A DNA stretch of 64,000 bases from Desulfobacteraceae bacterium (GCA_016744295.1 JADGEQ010000019.1:60934-124933), one strand, 5' to 3'; positions 1 through 8,868 are shown, counted from the first letter of the stretch. Notes: generated by a model from the letters alone, not told the origin. A program made the numbers and translations.

Positions 1-374
1 TTATACGCTCCTGTTATACGCTTTCCGAACCCATGCTGAAATTCGGAACAATTTATATCCAAAAAAAAGATGTTAAGCCTTTGAGTCCCCTTGTAAAACC
101 CTCGCCAGGGGAAGGCTGACAAAAAATTTAACATAAGCACATTTCCTTGGTTTAGAATGGCTTACAGCATTGTCTTAGCAATGACTGTGCCATATCCCAT
201 ACTGAGGTAAAACCTTATGGAAAAATTTTAAAAATTATATTAATATCAAATGGTTAAAAAAAGATGTGATGAGATAATTTTTCTTTTGCTGACGGGAATG
301 TCAGAAAACACTAGTGAATTTGCCATAAATGATACGGAAAATGTCATTTATGGCAAATCAACCTCTCAAGGAAA
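1..374. other. intergenic, no gene seen
   Basis: AT-rich stretch at the window edge. I see no open frame here with a convincing ribosome binding site. Its only clear structure is the long inverted repeat at 318-358, listed separately. It lies downstream of the minus-strand serine hydrolase gene. Confidence 0.5.
318..358. repeat. 15-bp perfect inverted repeat
   Basis: Arms 318-332 and 344-358 (ATTTGCCATAAATGA and its exact complement) flank an 11-nt loop, 16 bp beyond the stop codon of the serine hydrolase gene. On the minus strand it lies where a terminator would be, but no clear T-run follows. It may be a weak terminator, an mRNA-stabilising hairpin or a regulatory site. Confidence 0.55.
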
Positions 375-1613
375 TTACATTTGTTCGGCAATGGTCCGGA
401 ACAGCTCAACGCTTCGAAGGGTTTTGGCTTCACCATCCTTGTTATAATCCGGGTATGCAGACAATTTAACCACCACGGTCCTTGTGGGAGGGTGGATATA
501 GATATATTGGTTGTAGACTCCGATGGCCATATAATCGCCAATGGGATTTTCCGGGATCCACCACTGATAGCCATATCCCATGACCCAGTCGGACAATGGA
601 TTATTTCCGGGCTGAAGATGGGGGGCATCCGGGGTAACAGAATCATGAATCCATTGTTTGGGTACGATTTGCTTTCCCTCATATTCTCCGTTGTGGAGGA
701 AGAGCTGGCCAAACCGGGCGTAATCCCTTAGAACTACATTCAGTCCCCCAAATGCTATTTCCATGTCTGCGCTGTCAATGAGCCAGTAGGCATCGAATTC
801 CATACCAGCGGGCTTCCATATTTTTTCTTCCAGATATTGTGACAGGGATTGCCCTGTGGTTTCCCTGAGTACCATCCCCAGAACCTGGGTATCCATACTG
901 ACGTATTGGTTGAAGGTTCCCGGTTTTCGTTCTGATTTTAAGGAGATGACAAAATTGTCCATGGGGGTGCCCAGGGCAAAGGTTCTTCCCAGGCGGTTGA
1001 TATCCGAGTTAAAATCCCCATAATCCTCATTAAACCGAATCCCCGAGGACATCTGGAGCACGTTTTTTAAAGAGACGCCCTCATATCCGCTTCCCTTTAA
1101 CAGGGGGACGTAATCGGAAACCGGTGTTGCCAGATCTTTTATATGCCCCTCTTCAAGGGCAATGCCCACCAGGGCAGAAACAATGGATTTTCCCATTGAC
1201 CAGGAAATGGCCCGGGTATTTTCGGTAAGGCCCAGAAAATAGTCTTCATATAAAATAAGATCATCCTTAATGACCATGAATCCTGTGGTCCAGGTGTCTT
1301 CAAGAAATTTTTGGGTTGGGATGGTTTCCCCCTTATATTCAAAGGATGGGGGCAGTTGTTTTAAATCTTGCCTAAACCGGGATGGGGCGCTCGAAGCTTG
1401 GATATCCTGTTTCATGAAGATGGAATCCAGATGCTGAAAATTGTGGACTATTTTATCCGCTTCAAACAGGGTCATGGCGTGGTAGAGGCGAAACAACTCC
1501 CTGTGATAGACCCCGGCACCCAGGAGGGCAGCAATCGTAATGATCAGTAAAATAACAGAGGTGCCTTTGATGATTTTTTTTAAAAGGGGATGATTTCCAG
1601 CAGAAGTTGACAT
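375..1613 (-). CDS. membrane-anchored serine hydrolase, class C beta-lactamase fold
   Basis: A 412-residue protein of the beta-lactamase / 6-aminohexanoate-dimer hydrolase family. Residues about 16-36 form one hydrophobic helix, so the catalytic domain is probably anchored with the bulk outside the cytoplasm. The SxxK motif is S139-M-G-K142 in SWSMGKS, and a Tyr-x-Ser equivalent of the YxN motif is Y237-V-S239. The C-terminal GYGYQWW segment is typical of esterase or amide-hydrolase members. It is a single gene, separated from the aminotransferase upstream by a terminator. The substrate is unknown: esters or linear amides are likelier than antibiotics. The start has only a weak upstream AGGA. 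Confidence 0.85.
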   Translation of the reverse strand: MSTSAGNHPLLKKIIKGTSVILLIITIAALLGAGVYHRELFRLYHAMTLFEADKIVHNFQHLDSIFMKQDIQASSAPSRFRQDLKQLPPSFEYKGETIPTQKFLEDTWTTGFMVIKDDLILYEDYFLGLTENTRAISWSMGKSIVSALVGIALEEGHIKDLATPVSDYVPLLKGSGYEGVSLKNVLQMSSGIRFNEDYGDFNSDINRLGRTFALGTPMDNFVISLKSERKPGTFNQYVSMDTQVLGMVLRETTGQSLSQYLEEKIWKPAGMEFDAYWLIDSADMEIAFGGLNVVLRDYARFGQLFLHNGEYEGKQIVPKQWIHDSVTPDAPHLQPGNNPLSDWVMGYGYQWWIPENPIGDYMAIGVYNQYIYIHPPTRTVVVKLSAYPDYNKDGEAKTLRSVELFRTIAEQM

Positions 1614-1699
1614 GGGCCGTATTTTCCTTTTCCGGATGGTTGGTATTGGGCTTCACAAAACACAATTGTTTTTGTTTTGTGAGTAGATCTACCTGTATC

Positions 1700-1733
1700 A
1701 AAACCCCCTTGGCAGGTTTGACAAGGGGGTTTT
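1700..1733 (-). terminator. rho-independent terminator after aminotransferase
   Basis: An 11-bp perfect stem (AAAACCCCCTT, 1700-1710, with 1723-1733) and a 12-nt loop lie 36 bp beyond the stop of the aminotransferase gene. The A/T ends of the stem provide the T-run on either strand, so it could act in both directions. Confidence 0.8.
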
Positions 1734-1768
1734 GACGGGATTTTTTCCCGGAGACCAGACTTTAATTT

Positions 1769-2968
1769 TTAAGGGGTCATGGCTTCCATGGCTTTTTTCA
1801 TCTGACGGAGGGCCTGCTTTAAGCGTTCTTCATTTTCAACCAGGGCCAGGCGAAGATAGCCTTCCCCTTCATCACTGAATCCGGTTCCCGGGGCCACGGC
1901 CACATTGGCTCGGTTCATCATTTCAATGGCAAACTGCATGGATCCCATTTGATCAAAGGGAGCCGGTATCTTGGCCCAGACAAACATGCCGGCCTTGGGT
2001 TTTTTTATGTCCCATCCCATGCGCGCTAGGCCTGAACACAAAATATCCCGGCGGGTTTCATAGGTTTTACACAGCTCAGGAATGGTATCATCGCAATCCC
2101 TCAGGGCAATGATGCCGGCCACCTGGATGGCGGAAAAAATACCATAGTCAAAATATCCTTTTATCTTGCCCAGGGCCTGGACAATCTGCTCATTGCCCAC
2201 ACAATACCCAATTCGCCATCCTGCCATATTATAGGATTTGGAAAAGGACCCAAACTCAACCCCCACATCCTTGGCCCCGGGAACTTCCAGGAAGCTGGGG
2301 GCCTGGTATCCGTCAAAGGTAATCTTGGAATAGGCAAAATCATTGATCACCATAAAATTAAAGCGTTTGGCCAGTTTGACCACTTCCCGGAAAAATTCCC
2401 GGTCTGTAACAACCCCGGTGGGATTGTGGGGGTAATTGAGCAGCAATACCTTGGGTTTGGGATAACAGGATTCACAAACATTGATGATCCGGTCTAAAAA
2501 ACCCTTTTCCGGTTCAATGGGTATCTTCATTACAGTGGCACCGGCAATTACAGCTGCATAAATATGGACTGGAAAGGCCGGAGCCGGTACCAGAACGGAG
2601 TCCCCCGGTCCCATAATCGCCAGGCAAAGATGGGAGATTCCCTCCTTGGACCCTATGGTGAAATAGGTTTCTCGTTCAGCATCCAGATCAATATTATAAT
2701 GGCGCTTATAATATTTTGAGATTTCAAGTTTTAAATGGGGCATGCCAGAGCTTTCAGGATACCGATGGGACTTAGGATCCTTGGCCACTTCAACTAATTT
2801 TTCAATCACTGCGTCCGGGGTTGGGTCCATGGGGTTTCCCATGCCAAGGTCAATGACATCATCCCCGTTTCTCCGTTTCTCCATTTTCATTTTGTTGATC
2901 ATGCCGAATAAATAGGGGGGTAATTGTTCCATGCGGGTGGCAAACCGAATAACAGGATTTTCTTCCAC
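1769..2968 (-). CDS. alaC: class I/II pyridoxal-phosphate aminotransferase, AlaC-like
   Basis: A 399-residue fold-type I aminotransferase. The PLP-binding lysine is K244 in SFSKSYNMAGWRIGY. The HNPTG motif is at about 182-186, with D210 and Y213 at the cofactor site. The sequence style (GMGNPMDPTP near 42-51) fits the glutamate-pyruvate aminotransferase AlaC and the related LL-diaminopimelate aminotransferase-like group, so it probably makes alanine from pyruvate and glutamate. The start is GTG at 2968, preceded by AGGAG at 8 nt. It is monocistronic, with a terminator at 1700-1733. The exact substrate cannot be fixed from sequence alone. Confidence 0.88.
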   Translation of the reverse strand: MEENPVIRFATRMEQLPPYLFGMINKMKMEKRRNGDDVIDLGMGNPMDPTPDAVIEKLVEVAKDPKSHRYPESSGMPHLKLEISKYYKRHYNIDLDAERETYFTIGSKEGISHLCLAIMGPGDSVLVPAPAFPVHIYAAVIAGATVMKIPIEPEKGFLDRIINVCESCYPKPKVLLLNYPHNPTGVVTDREFFREVVKLAKRFNFMVINDFAYSKITFDGYQAPSFLEVPGAKDVGVEFGSFSKSYNMAGWRIGYCVGNEQIVQALGKIKGYFDYGIFSAIQVAGIIALRDCDDTIPELCKTYETRRDILCSGLARMGWDIKKPKAGMFVWAKIPAPFDQMGSMQFAIEMMNRANVAVAPGTGFSDEGEGYLRLALVENEERLKQALRQMKKAMEAMTP

Positions 2969-3158
2969 GGCTAAACTCCTTTGTAAAAATATAAAAAATC
3001 ATAAGAGGGTAAAACCATAGCAGATTTTATTCGCCGAGGAAAAGTAAATATGCAAAAATTGGTATCTTTCAATAACCGACATTAATCAAAAAAACATCCG
3101 ATCATTGTTCATTATTTATTTATCTGGCTTTGGGTGAACCCTCTCTGTAATCCTTGTT

Positions 3159-3204
3159 TGCCCGGCGCACTGCAGCAGTCACCCCCGATGCAGTGCGCTG
3201 GGCA
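3159..3204. repeat. 16-bp hairpin between DUF169 and aminotransferase genes
   Basis: Arms 3159-3174 and 3189-3204 pair over 16 bp with one G-U and a 14-nt loop; an A-run follows on the plus strand. It lies just after the stop of the DUF169 gene (minus strand). Seen from that transcript, the T-run comes before the stem rather than after it, so it is a poor classical terminator. It may be a stability hairpin at the operon end. Confidence 0.55.
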
Positions 3205-3215
3205 AAAAAAAGGGG

Positions 3216-4061
3216 TTAGGCACCTCTGTCGGAAGAACACGCTTTTTTCTTACGCGCAATCCTATTCGGGGTACCGTAAGCGCCTTTATAATAGTTATGA
3301 TTCTTTAGGATCGTCAATTCATTCTGCAAACCTTTTTCAGCAAGTCTTTTAGCAATCCTGTCTTTATCTTTATTCTGTTCCATCGGTGTTACAGTATTCT
3401 TTAAACCGTCTATAACGTCATTCACATAGTGATATGGCAAACCTATTGCCAACTCATCCTTTCCCCACTTGCCTACACGGCGTGTTCCAGAACATAGCAT
3501 CGACAAATTAAGCGTGTTTTTCTCATAGGGATATGATGTGCACTCCTGGCATATTGCGTTCATTCCAGTCATCTTAATGTTCTTTAGCTGCCCATAATGA
3601 TAAGCATAGGCCTGGACTATTCGCATCGCTGTGTATGGATTAGCAATCATAACAACCACGTCTGGAACGGTTGAAGAATATAATTCCAATGGCTTAATTT
3701 CAATACCGGCACAGCGGTGGACACAGTAAACCATATCTTTGGCGATTGATCTGCTGATACAAAGGTTCTTATATACACCTAAATCCCTGTGCCGCTTTCC
3801 CGAAGAGGCTTCTTCAGTTATTTCAGACAGCCCCAGGGCTCTGGATCCTGCAATACAGGCTGAGTGTGCAGCATCCATTTTATAGGATTGACCTTTGGTT
3901 GCTGTCATAACGGCTGTGCAATAAGGCATGCCCATTCTCGGTTCAGGAAGGGAACTTTGATCAAACTCATTTTGATCTAAAACAAACCTGATCCCCACCG
4001 GTTTTTTAGAAAGCGCCAACAATGCTTCCAGCCATGTTGCTTGAGTATAGTGCATTCGCAT
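3216..4061 (-). CDS. DUF169 family protein
   Basis: A 281-residue protein that I recognise as DUF169, a family of unknown function common in anaerobic bacteria and archaea. Cysteine and histidine residues are scattered through it, including YCVHRCAG near 121-128 and CQEC near 182-185, which suggests cofactor or metal binding (inference). It is the last gene of the minus-strand set metN-metI-metQ-DUF169, 145 bp after metQ. Association with an importer suggests a role with the transported compound. No catalytic assignment is made. The C-terminal 40 residues are rich in Lys and Asn. Confidence 0.8.
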   Translation of the reverse strand: MRMHYTQATWLEALLALSKKPVGIRFVLDQNEFDQSSLPEPRMGMPYCTAVMTATKGQSYKMDAAHSACIAGSRALGLSEITEEASSGKRHRDLGVYKNLCISRSIAKDMVYCVHRCAGIEIKPLELYSSTVPDVVVMIANPYTAMRIVQAYAYHYGQLKNIKMTGMNAICQECTSYPYEKNTLNLSMLCSGTRRVGKWGKDELAIGLPYHYVNDVIDGLKNTVTPMEQNKDKDRIAKRLAEKGLQNELTILKNHNYYKGAYGTPNRIARKKKACSSDRGA

Positions 4062-4206
4062 ATCCCGATATAATTGTCTTTTTATTGGTATTTATATGAA
4101 ATAAGCCTTGAAAGGCTTTAATTTCAAGCTGGTACATATGATTATACCCATGTTTATTTTGACCATGATTTTTCATTTTTTGTTGTGCCCGCCCAAGGCA
4201 TGGCCC

Positions 4207-5028
4207 TTAGTCAAAGTATTCGTAAAGACCACCATAATGTTCATAAGCAAAGGCCCGGATCGACTCACTGCGGAATGCTTTGACAAGATCATGTGCCCAC
4301 TGGGCTTGGACATTCTCAGCCTTGACGATTACACCTTGTGGATATTGATCTGTCCGATTGTCCCTGATCAGGTAGGTATTAAAATCTTTATTTGCATTCT
4401 TCATGTGACTGAAAAAAGCAATTGCTGCATCCATATCCTGGAGGGAACGGACGGTTTGAGTCTGGTCCATCTCAACAAATTTGAAATGTTTGGGATTTTT
4501 AGAAATATCAATCAGGGTGGCTGTTTTCTTAGAAGGGTCAATGGAAATGAGACCCGCATCTTCCAGTATTCTTAAGCCGCGATCCATATTCATCGAATCA
4601 TTCATAATCGCAATAGACGCTTTTTCGGGCAGGTTATCTATACTGCTGTATCGCTCAGAAAACAACCCCATACCGACAGCAAACATATGCGGATCAATCA
4701 TCACAAGATCGCCTTTATTTCGATTGTTAAAGATTTGCATAAATGGTTTATGGACAAGCATCAAAGCGTCCATACTCCCATCATTTACTGCTACAAGTGT
4801 GTTAACATTATTGGCAAATGTCTGGTATGTAACATTGTAACCTTTTTTGGCCATGACCGGAACAACGGCAGCGACAAGTGCCTGGGTAGTTTCTGCACAG
4901 GCAATAGAGATATCGATTTTCTTTATCTCAGCACCGTTTGCCACTGAAAATCCATTATTAGCGTCACCGTAGGTTGTTAAAGCCAGAAAGACAACCAATA
5001 CTATTGCCACTATAACAAATTTTTTCAT
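4207..5028 (-). CDS. metQ: ABC importer substrate-binding protein, NlpA/MetQ family
   Basis: A 273-residue periplasmic binding protein of the NlpA/MetQ family. An N-terminal hydrophobic signal segment (about residues 3-18) is followed by the family pattern (IAIMNDSMNMDRGLRILEDAGLI near 138-160, then a DISKNPK block). Typical members are lipoproteins, but no lipobox cysteine follows the signal here; the first Cys is about residue 44, so it is probably soluble or N-terminally anchored. Its start overlaps the stop of metI by 4 bp, so translation is coupled. Methionine is the family default substrate, and another small ligand is possible. Confidence 0.82.
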   Translation of the reverse strand: MKKFVIVAIVLVVFLALTTYGDANNGFSVANGAEIKKIDISIACAETTQALVAAVVPVMAKKGYNVTYQTFANNVNTLVAVNDGSMDALMLVHKPFMQIFNNRNKGDLVMIDPHMFAVGMGLFSERYSSIDNLPEKASIAIMNDSMNMDRGLRILEDAGLISIDPSKKTATLIDISKNPKHFKFVEMDQTQTVRSLQDMDAAIAFFSHMKNANKDFNTYLIRDNRTDQYPQGVIVKAENVQAQWAHDLVKAFRSESIRAFAYEHYGGLYEYFD

Positions 5029-5723
5029 TTCAATACTCCTGTTTTTATTTTTAGTTTTCTATATATAAACTCCCCAACCCCCTGGATTATTAGCACCATC
5101 ACAAAGAGAATCAGGACAACTGCATACATCATTACATCATCAAAACGCTGGTAACCATAGGTCAGCGCAACGGCTCCCAGCCCTCCTGCACCGACCGCGC
5201 CAGCCAGGGTTGTTGCGCCAAGGAAAAGAATGGTCGTGGTTGTGAGACCGGACACAATTGAGGGCATTGCTTCCGGAAAGAGTATCCGGAAGATTATTTG
5301 TCGGTCACTGGCCCCAAAAGAGCGAGCCGCCAGGATCAAATTCTGGTCAATTTCCAAGATGCTTGCTTCAATATATCTGGCTATGACTGGAAAAGCGGCA
5401 AGCGTTAACGGAACAATGGCCGCTTTTTCCCCGATAGAAGTGCCAACAATCGCTCTAGATAGAGGTGAAATGGCAACGATTAAAATGATCACGGGAAAGG
5501 CACGGAGCATGTTAACAATAAAGCCGAGTGCATTATAGACCTTATGGTTCGGCTTTAACCCATGGGGTGAAGTCAGTACGAAGACAATAGAAACAAGGAT
5601 TCCGATTATCAAGCCAAGGGTCATAGAGAAAAAAAGCATTCTCACCGTTGCGCCAACGGCTGGAAGAATAATTTTAGGCATGTATTCAAATAACCTAGTC
5701 GTTGTAAAATCAAGATGTATCAA
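5025..5723 (-). CDS. metI: ABC importer permease, MetI family
   Basis: A 232-residue inner-membrane permease with about five hydrophobic helices. The cytoplasmic EAA loop is visible as FPEAMPSIVSGL followed by a conserved glycine-rich segment (GAVGAGG). Length and layout match MetI of the methionine uptake family. It overlaps metN upstream by 4 bp and metQ downstream by 4 bp, so the three components form one tightly coupled transcription unit. Confidence 0.88.
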   Translation of the reverse strand: MIHLDFTTTRLFEYMPKIILPAVGATVRMLFFSMTLGLIIGILVSIVFVLTSPHGLKPNHKVYNALGFIVNMLRAFPVIILIVAISPLSRAIVGTSIGEKAAIVPLTLAAFPVIARYIEASILEIDQNLILAARSFGASDRQIIFRILFPEAMPSIVSGLTTTTILFLGATTLAGAVGAGGLGAVALTYGYQRFDDVMMYAVVLILFVMVLIIQGVGEFIYRKLKIKTGVLK

Positions 5724-6712
5724 CTGATATTCCTTTCAACTAAGCCGTAATGTACACAAGTTATCATGCGATTATTAAAGTATGTTAAAACCGTTTGAAT
5801 ATCTTTTTTGGGTATTGCAAGAAATATATTTCCAAAGCTATTTTTATTAGGCCGCTCAATACTTGCAGATAAAATGGAAAAACGTACATTCAATTCAATG
5901 GCCATCTGATAAAGAAAAGGTTCAAGAATATTCTCGTTTTTCACAGAAAGCTTAACAACTGCTTTCCCATGGGGAATGTCAATTTCTCTCCTGCCGATTA
6001 GGTCAAGTAGTACCGCGGACTCTTCGAAAAAAACAGATTCGACAGAACCAGATACCGCTATCCGCCCTTCAGTAATAATGGCCATCTTGTCGCAGATCAT
6101 TTTAATTACATCCATTTCATGGGTGACAAAAACAATCGTGAGCCCCAGTTTTTGATTAATGCTTCTTAATAAATCCAGGATTGATTTGGTCATGCCCGGA
6201 TCCAAAGAAGAGGTCGCTTCGTCACAAAGCAGGATCTCCGGTTCCAGGGCAAGTGCCCTGGCAATGGCCACTCGCTGTTTCTGGCCACCGGAAAGCTCAT
6301 TGGGATAAACATCGATCTTGTTCTCCAGACCGACCAGGCTCAGAAGCTCTTTGGCAATTTGGTTCATTTTAGTTTTTGGGTAGCCCCAGCATTGCATGGG
6401 CAAAACGACATTTTCGAACACGGTTTTCCTGTTAAGCAATGCAAAATTTTGAAAGATCATCCCAATATCTTTACGAAAATGCCTCAACTCATAATCGGAC
6501 AACCTGGAAATATCCCTGCCGTTAACAATTAACTTGCCCCGGTTAAAAACTTCAAGTCCGTTTATACAACGAAGCAGGGTTGATTTACCTACGCCACTTT
6601 GTCCGATAATCCCAAAAATTTCACCTTTCTGAACTTCCAGACTGACATCTCTAAGGACAATGTCTTCCTCAGCATTGCCATAAGACTTATAAAGATTTTG
6701 CACCAAAATCAT
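5720..6712 (-). CDS. metN: ABC importer ATPase with C-terminal NIL domain, MetN family
   Basis: An ATPase with Walker A GQSGVGKST (about 37-45 from the chosen start), signature LSGGQKQR, and Walker B ILLCDEATSSLD. The C-terminal ~90 residues form a NIL/ACT-like domain, which in MetN senses intracellular methionine and inhibits transport. The frame opens at 6784, but family alignment favours the internal Met at 6712 (MILVQNLYKSYG). Neither start has a good ribosome binding site. It is the first gene of the metNIQ-DUF169 set. A palindrome at 6862-6885 may be its operator. Confidence 0.88.
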   Translation of the reverse strand: MILVQNLYKSYGNAEEDIVLRDVSLEVQKGEIFGIIGQSGVGKSTLLRCINGLEVFNRGKLIVNGRDISRLSDYELRHFRKDIGMIFQNFALLNRKTVFENVVLPMQCWGYPKTKMNQIAKELLSLVGLENKIDVYPNELSGGQKQRVAIARALALEPEILLCDEATSSLDPGMTKSILDLLRSINQKLGLTIVFVTHEMDVIKMICDKMAIITEGRIAVSGSVESVFFEESAVLLDLIGRREIDIPHGKAVVKLSVKNENILEPFLYQMAIELNVRFSILSASIERPNKNSFGNIFLAIPKKDIQTVLTYFNNRMITCVHYGLVERNIS

Positions 6713-6861
6713 AGGGAGATAACTGCTTCCTTTTTTGACTGATATCGTATTTACGTATAGTAATGTAAAGCTTCTCACCATCATGAAGGCATGACCGATA
6801 CCCTCAATCGGAATTAAAGTTGTACCTTATCCAGGAAATAACCCCCTAGGTCAAATGGCAA

Positions 6862-6885
6862 ATTTCTATTGTAAACAATAGAAAT
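6862..6885. promoter_or_regulatory. operator-like palindrome upstream of metN
   Basis: Perfect 10-bp arms (ATTTCTATTG and its complement) separated by TAAA, about 150 bp upstream of metN. Size and symmetry suit a dimeric repressor. A partial copy (AACAATAGAT) follows at about 6897. Which protein binds is unknown. Confidence 0.45.
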
Positions 6886-7151
6886 CATAGTTTTTAACAA
6901 TAGATCCTGTAAATTTGTGATTCTGGGTGGGCCATGTACCATTCTGACGGCGACACCATCTGCAGGGAAGACCTGCCTTTCGTCCTGGCCCGGGGTGGGA
7001 TGCAGTTCACTGATTGAACAATTTTGACAGGTTCTTGTGGGGGGGTGTTATATTTAAGGGCTTAAAAATGTTATAAGTTGGTTGGGAAATTCTTTACAAC
7101 TGGTTTACACTGGATAACAAAAGGCCGATTTCAAAACTGTTTTGACGTCCG

Positions 7152-7183
7152 TACTTTATGCGAACTTTAACCATACTTTATGC
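7152..7183. repeat. two direct copies of TACTTTATGC, 22 bp apart
   Basis: TACTTTATGC occurs at 7152-7161 and 7174-7183, exactly two helical turns apart. Such phased direct repeats are typical binding sites of tyrosine recombinases or transposases at element ends. No matching inverted copy was found near 47.2-47.7 kb, so a link to the prophage is unproven. Confidence 0.4.
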
Positions 7184-7278
7184 CGACCAGGTCGAGACTT
7201 TTCATGAACCTGGTGAATCTTTATGGATTCCTTTTTTGTACCTTATATAAAGGGTGTCATGTCTGGAAATTAATGGCT

Positions 7279-7653
7279 TTATCTTTGAACTCTCACTTGG
7301 ACAGCATGATATCTTATGATCGTGATCTCACCGAGCGCATTAATCTCGATCTCTTTATTCGCAATAACATTGACAATAGGTGCTTTGAAAGCCTCAAGAC
7401 AATCGTCAAAGACTTCCGAGGTCGCTGTAAATGGCCTTATGGTAGGTTTCTTTTTGCCATAGAGCTCTAATACCCCAGACATGGTTTTCTTATCAAGCTG
7501 GATAATATTGCACTTTAATTCAACCAGGTCATCTTCTTGGCAAATTCTAATCATTTTTCTGAGTGTAGCAAAAAGATGGATAACTGGTCCGACTGTATTT
7601 GAACACCCTATTCTAATAACAGTGCCTGGTGAATTTTTAACTGTTATGTTCAT
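7279..7653 (-). CDS. hypothetical protein, 124 residues
   Basis: No family recognised. The gene is supported by a near-perfect ribosome binding site (AAGGAGG, about 5 nt before the ATG at 7653) and balanced composition. The protein looks like a small soluble mixed alpha/beta protein (GTVIRIGCSN near 10-19, then a Lys/Thr-rich centre), with no signal peptide. It lies between the metN control region and the antirepressor gene, oriented away from the prophage. It may be host-encoded or a phage-edge gene. Confidence 0.6.
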   Translation of the reverse strand: MNITVKNSPGTVIRIGCSNTVGPVIHLFATLRKMIRICQEDDLVELKCNIIQLDKKTMSGVLELYGKKKPTIRPFTATSEVFDDCLEAFKAPIVNVIANKEIEINALGEITIIRYHAVQVRVQR

Positions 7654-7767
7654 GGACCTCCTTCTGTATATGAGAGTGAATACTCTTTGACATTATTTCT
7701 CAATGTGGATAATTACATTTTGATTGCTTTATCACTATTTCTTAACAAAGGCTAAAGGTTATTACTT

Positions 7768-8472
7768 ATGGACATTATTCCTTTTCAATATCAAGGCATC
7801 ACCATCCAGGAATCATGCTGGATTGATGGCAAGCCATATTTTACCCGTCGTGCGATCGGCAAGTTTTTAGAAGCGAAAAACCCATATACTTATGTACGCT
7901 TCATTGTTAACCGGAATCCCCACATTAAACTATTTGCAACTAGGTTCAATTTGAACCTAGTTGAAGGCGCAAAAAATGTCACCCGTGATGTTGAAGTTTA
8001 TGACCCGATCGGCTTACAATTAATCCTGATGAAATCAAATCTTCCCAAAGCAATTCAATATCAGGTTGCTGTCGCCAATCTTGTTTGTGCTCTCATGACT
8101 GACAACCTCAAACCTTCAAAATGGACTCACAAAGGAGATTTGGTCTCCTCCGCCAGACAGATACTCTCACTTCCCCAGGGGAGAAAGCGGGCCGCACTAG
8201 TTCATGATCTGGCAGAGCGGGACGGAGTGTGTATTCAGACCGCTTACCGTCGCATTCAGGCGGCCACAGGCCGGAGGCTTAAAACAACTAAAGGAAAGGC
8301 TATTTTCAGATCCGACAAAGGTTCGACAAAATACACTGGTGAAAAAGAAAAAGTTTTTGCCTACCTCAAAAAACATCCCGGGGCAAAAGGAGCTGAAATT
8401 AAAAGGGTCTTGGGTGTTTGTATCTCTTCCAGCCTTATTAATGACTGGATAAGAAGCAGCAGTTTATTTTAA
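7768..8472 (+). CDS. BRO-N family antirepressor-like protein
   Basis: A 234-residue protein. Residues 1-110 resemble the BRO/ANT N-terminal DNA-binding domain of phage antirepressors (PYFTRRAIGKFLEAKNPYTYV near 23-43, and a VYDPIGLQLILMKS block). The C-terminal half has helix-turn-helix-like segments (GVCIQTAYRRIQAATGR). It probably counters or modulates the CI-like repressor, or acts as a DNA-binding switch protein. A perfect 27-nt palindrome lies inside the gene (7937-7963). A plus-strand terminator-like hairpin at 8587-8617 would end its transcript. Confidence 0.65.
   Translation: MDIIPFQYQGITIQESCWIDGKPYFTRRAIGKFLEAKNPYTYVRFIVNRNPHIKLFATRFNLNLVEGAKNVTRDVEVYDPIGLQLILMKSNLPKAIQYQVAVANLVCALMTDNLKPSKWTHKGDLVSSARQILSLPQGRKRAALVHDLAERDGVCIQTAYRRIQAATGRRLKTTKGKAIFRSDKGSTKYTGEKEKVFAYLKKHPGAKGAEIKRVLGVCISSSLINDWIRSSSLF
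7937..7963. repeat. 27-nt perfect palindrome inside the BRO gene
   Basis: Arms 7937-7949 (CAACTAGGTTCAA) and 7951-7963 pair perfectly around a single central T. It encodes the residues RFNLNLV. A 13-bp arm with a 1-nt centre is far beyond chance in this window. It could be an intragenic operator bound by the gene's own product or by another phage regulator. Confidence 0.6.
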
Positions 8473-8559
8473 GACTCTTTTCGTATGAAACAACTTCATT
8501 CTATAGCCTGGACTCAAAAATAATTAGCTGTAGACCAATAGAATCGTATACCCTAAATC

Positions 8560-8868
8560 CTATGCCACGATGTCCGGGATATCATCACCACAGCCAAGTT
8601 CTTTTGCTGTGGTTTTTATACGTTTTAAAGCGTCTTCATATGCAGCTGGACTTATAAGTGACAGCTTGATCAGGTTGTGCCAAAGATCCCTTGCCGTTTC
8701 CTTGTCCTTGAATAAATCGATTTTTATCCCCCGGTATTTGATGATCATGTCCAGGAGCTTCAGGGAAACCTTGCCGGTGGTCTTGTGCTGATCCCGGGCA
8801 AAGTCTTCAAGAATTTTTAAGAGTTCTTTATCCAGATCTTCAAGAATTTCGGTTGCGGTCTTTACCAT
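8560..8868 (-). CDS. small phage hypothetical protein, 102 residues
   Basis: No family recognised. It is a mostly helical, charged protein (ATEILEDLDKELLKILEDFA at the N-terminus) with a short acidic C-terminus. Its start overlaps the stop of the upstream gene 8862-9140 by 7 bp, and both run in the direction of the CI-like repressor. It is therefore probably the third gene of the lysogeny operon. An AGGA lies about 10-13 nt before the start. Confidence 0.6.
   Translation of the reverse strand: MVKTATEILEDLDKELLKILEDFARDQHKTTGKVSLKLLDMIIKYRGIKIDLFKDKETARDLWHNLIKLSLISPAAYEDALKRIKTTAKELGCGDDIPDIVA
8587..8617 (+). terminator. probable terminator for the BRO gene
   Basis: An 8-bp stem (ACCACAGC with its complement), an 11-nt loop, then TTTTT. 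It lies 115 bp after the BRO stop codon, overlapping the 3' end of the minus-strand gene at 8560-8868, which codes through it. Confidence 0.5.

Larger units (their letters stand above)
6713..7278. other. intergenic region upstream of metN-type operon
   Basis: About 565 bp without a convincing gene. It holds the palindrome 6862-6885 and the two direct repeats at 7152-7183. No SAM riboswitch core or T-box could be recognised. The left half is the likely control region of the importer operon. The right half may be the relic of an inserted element. Confidence 0.5.

Noticed and set aside
250..447. Plus-strand frame at the left edge
   Set aside because: No ribosome binding site, and it runs across the inverted repeat and the end of the serine hydrolase gene in an unnatural way.
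6713..7278. SAM riboswitch or T-box before the metN-like operon
   Set aside because: No recognisable core or specifier stem; only a palindrome suitable for a protein.
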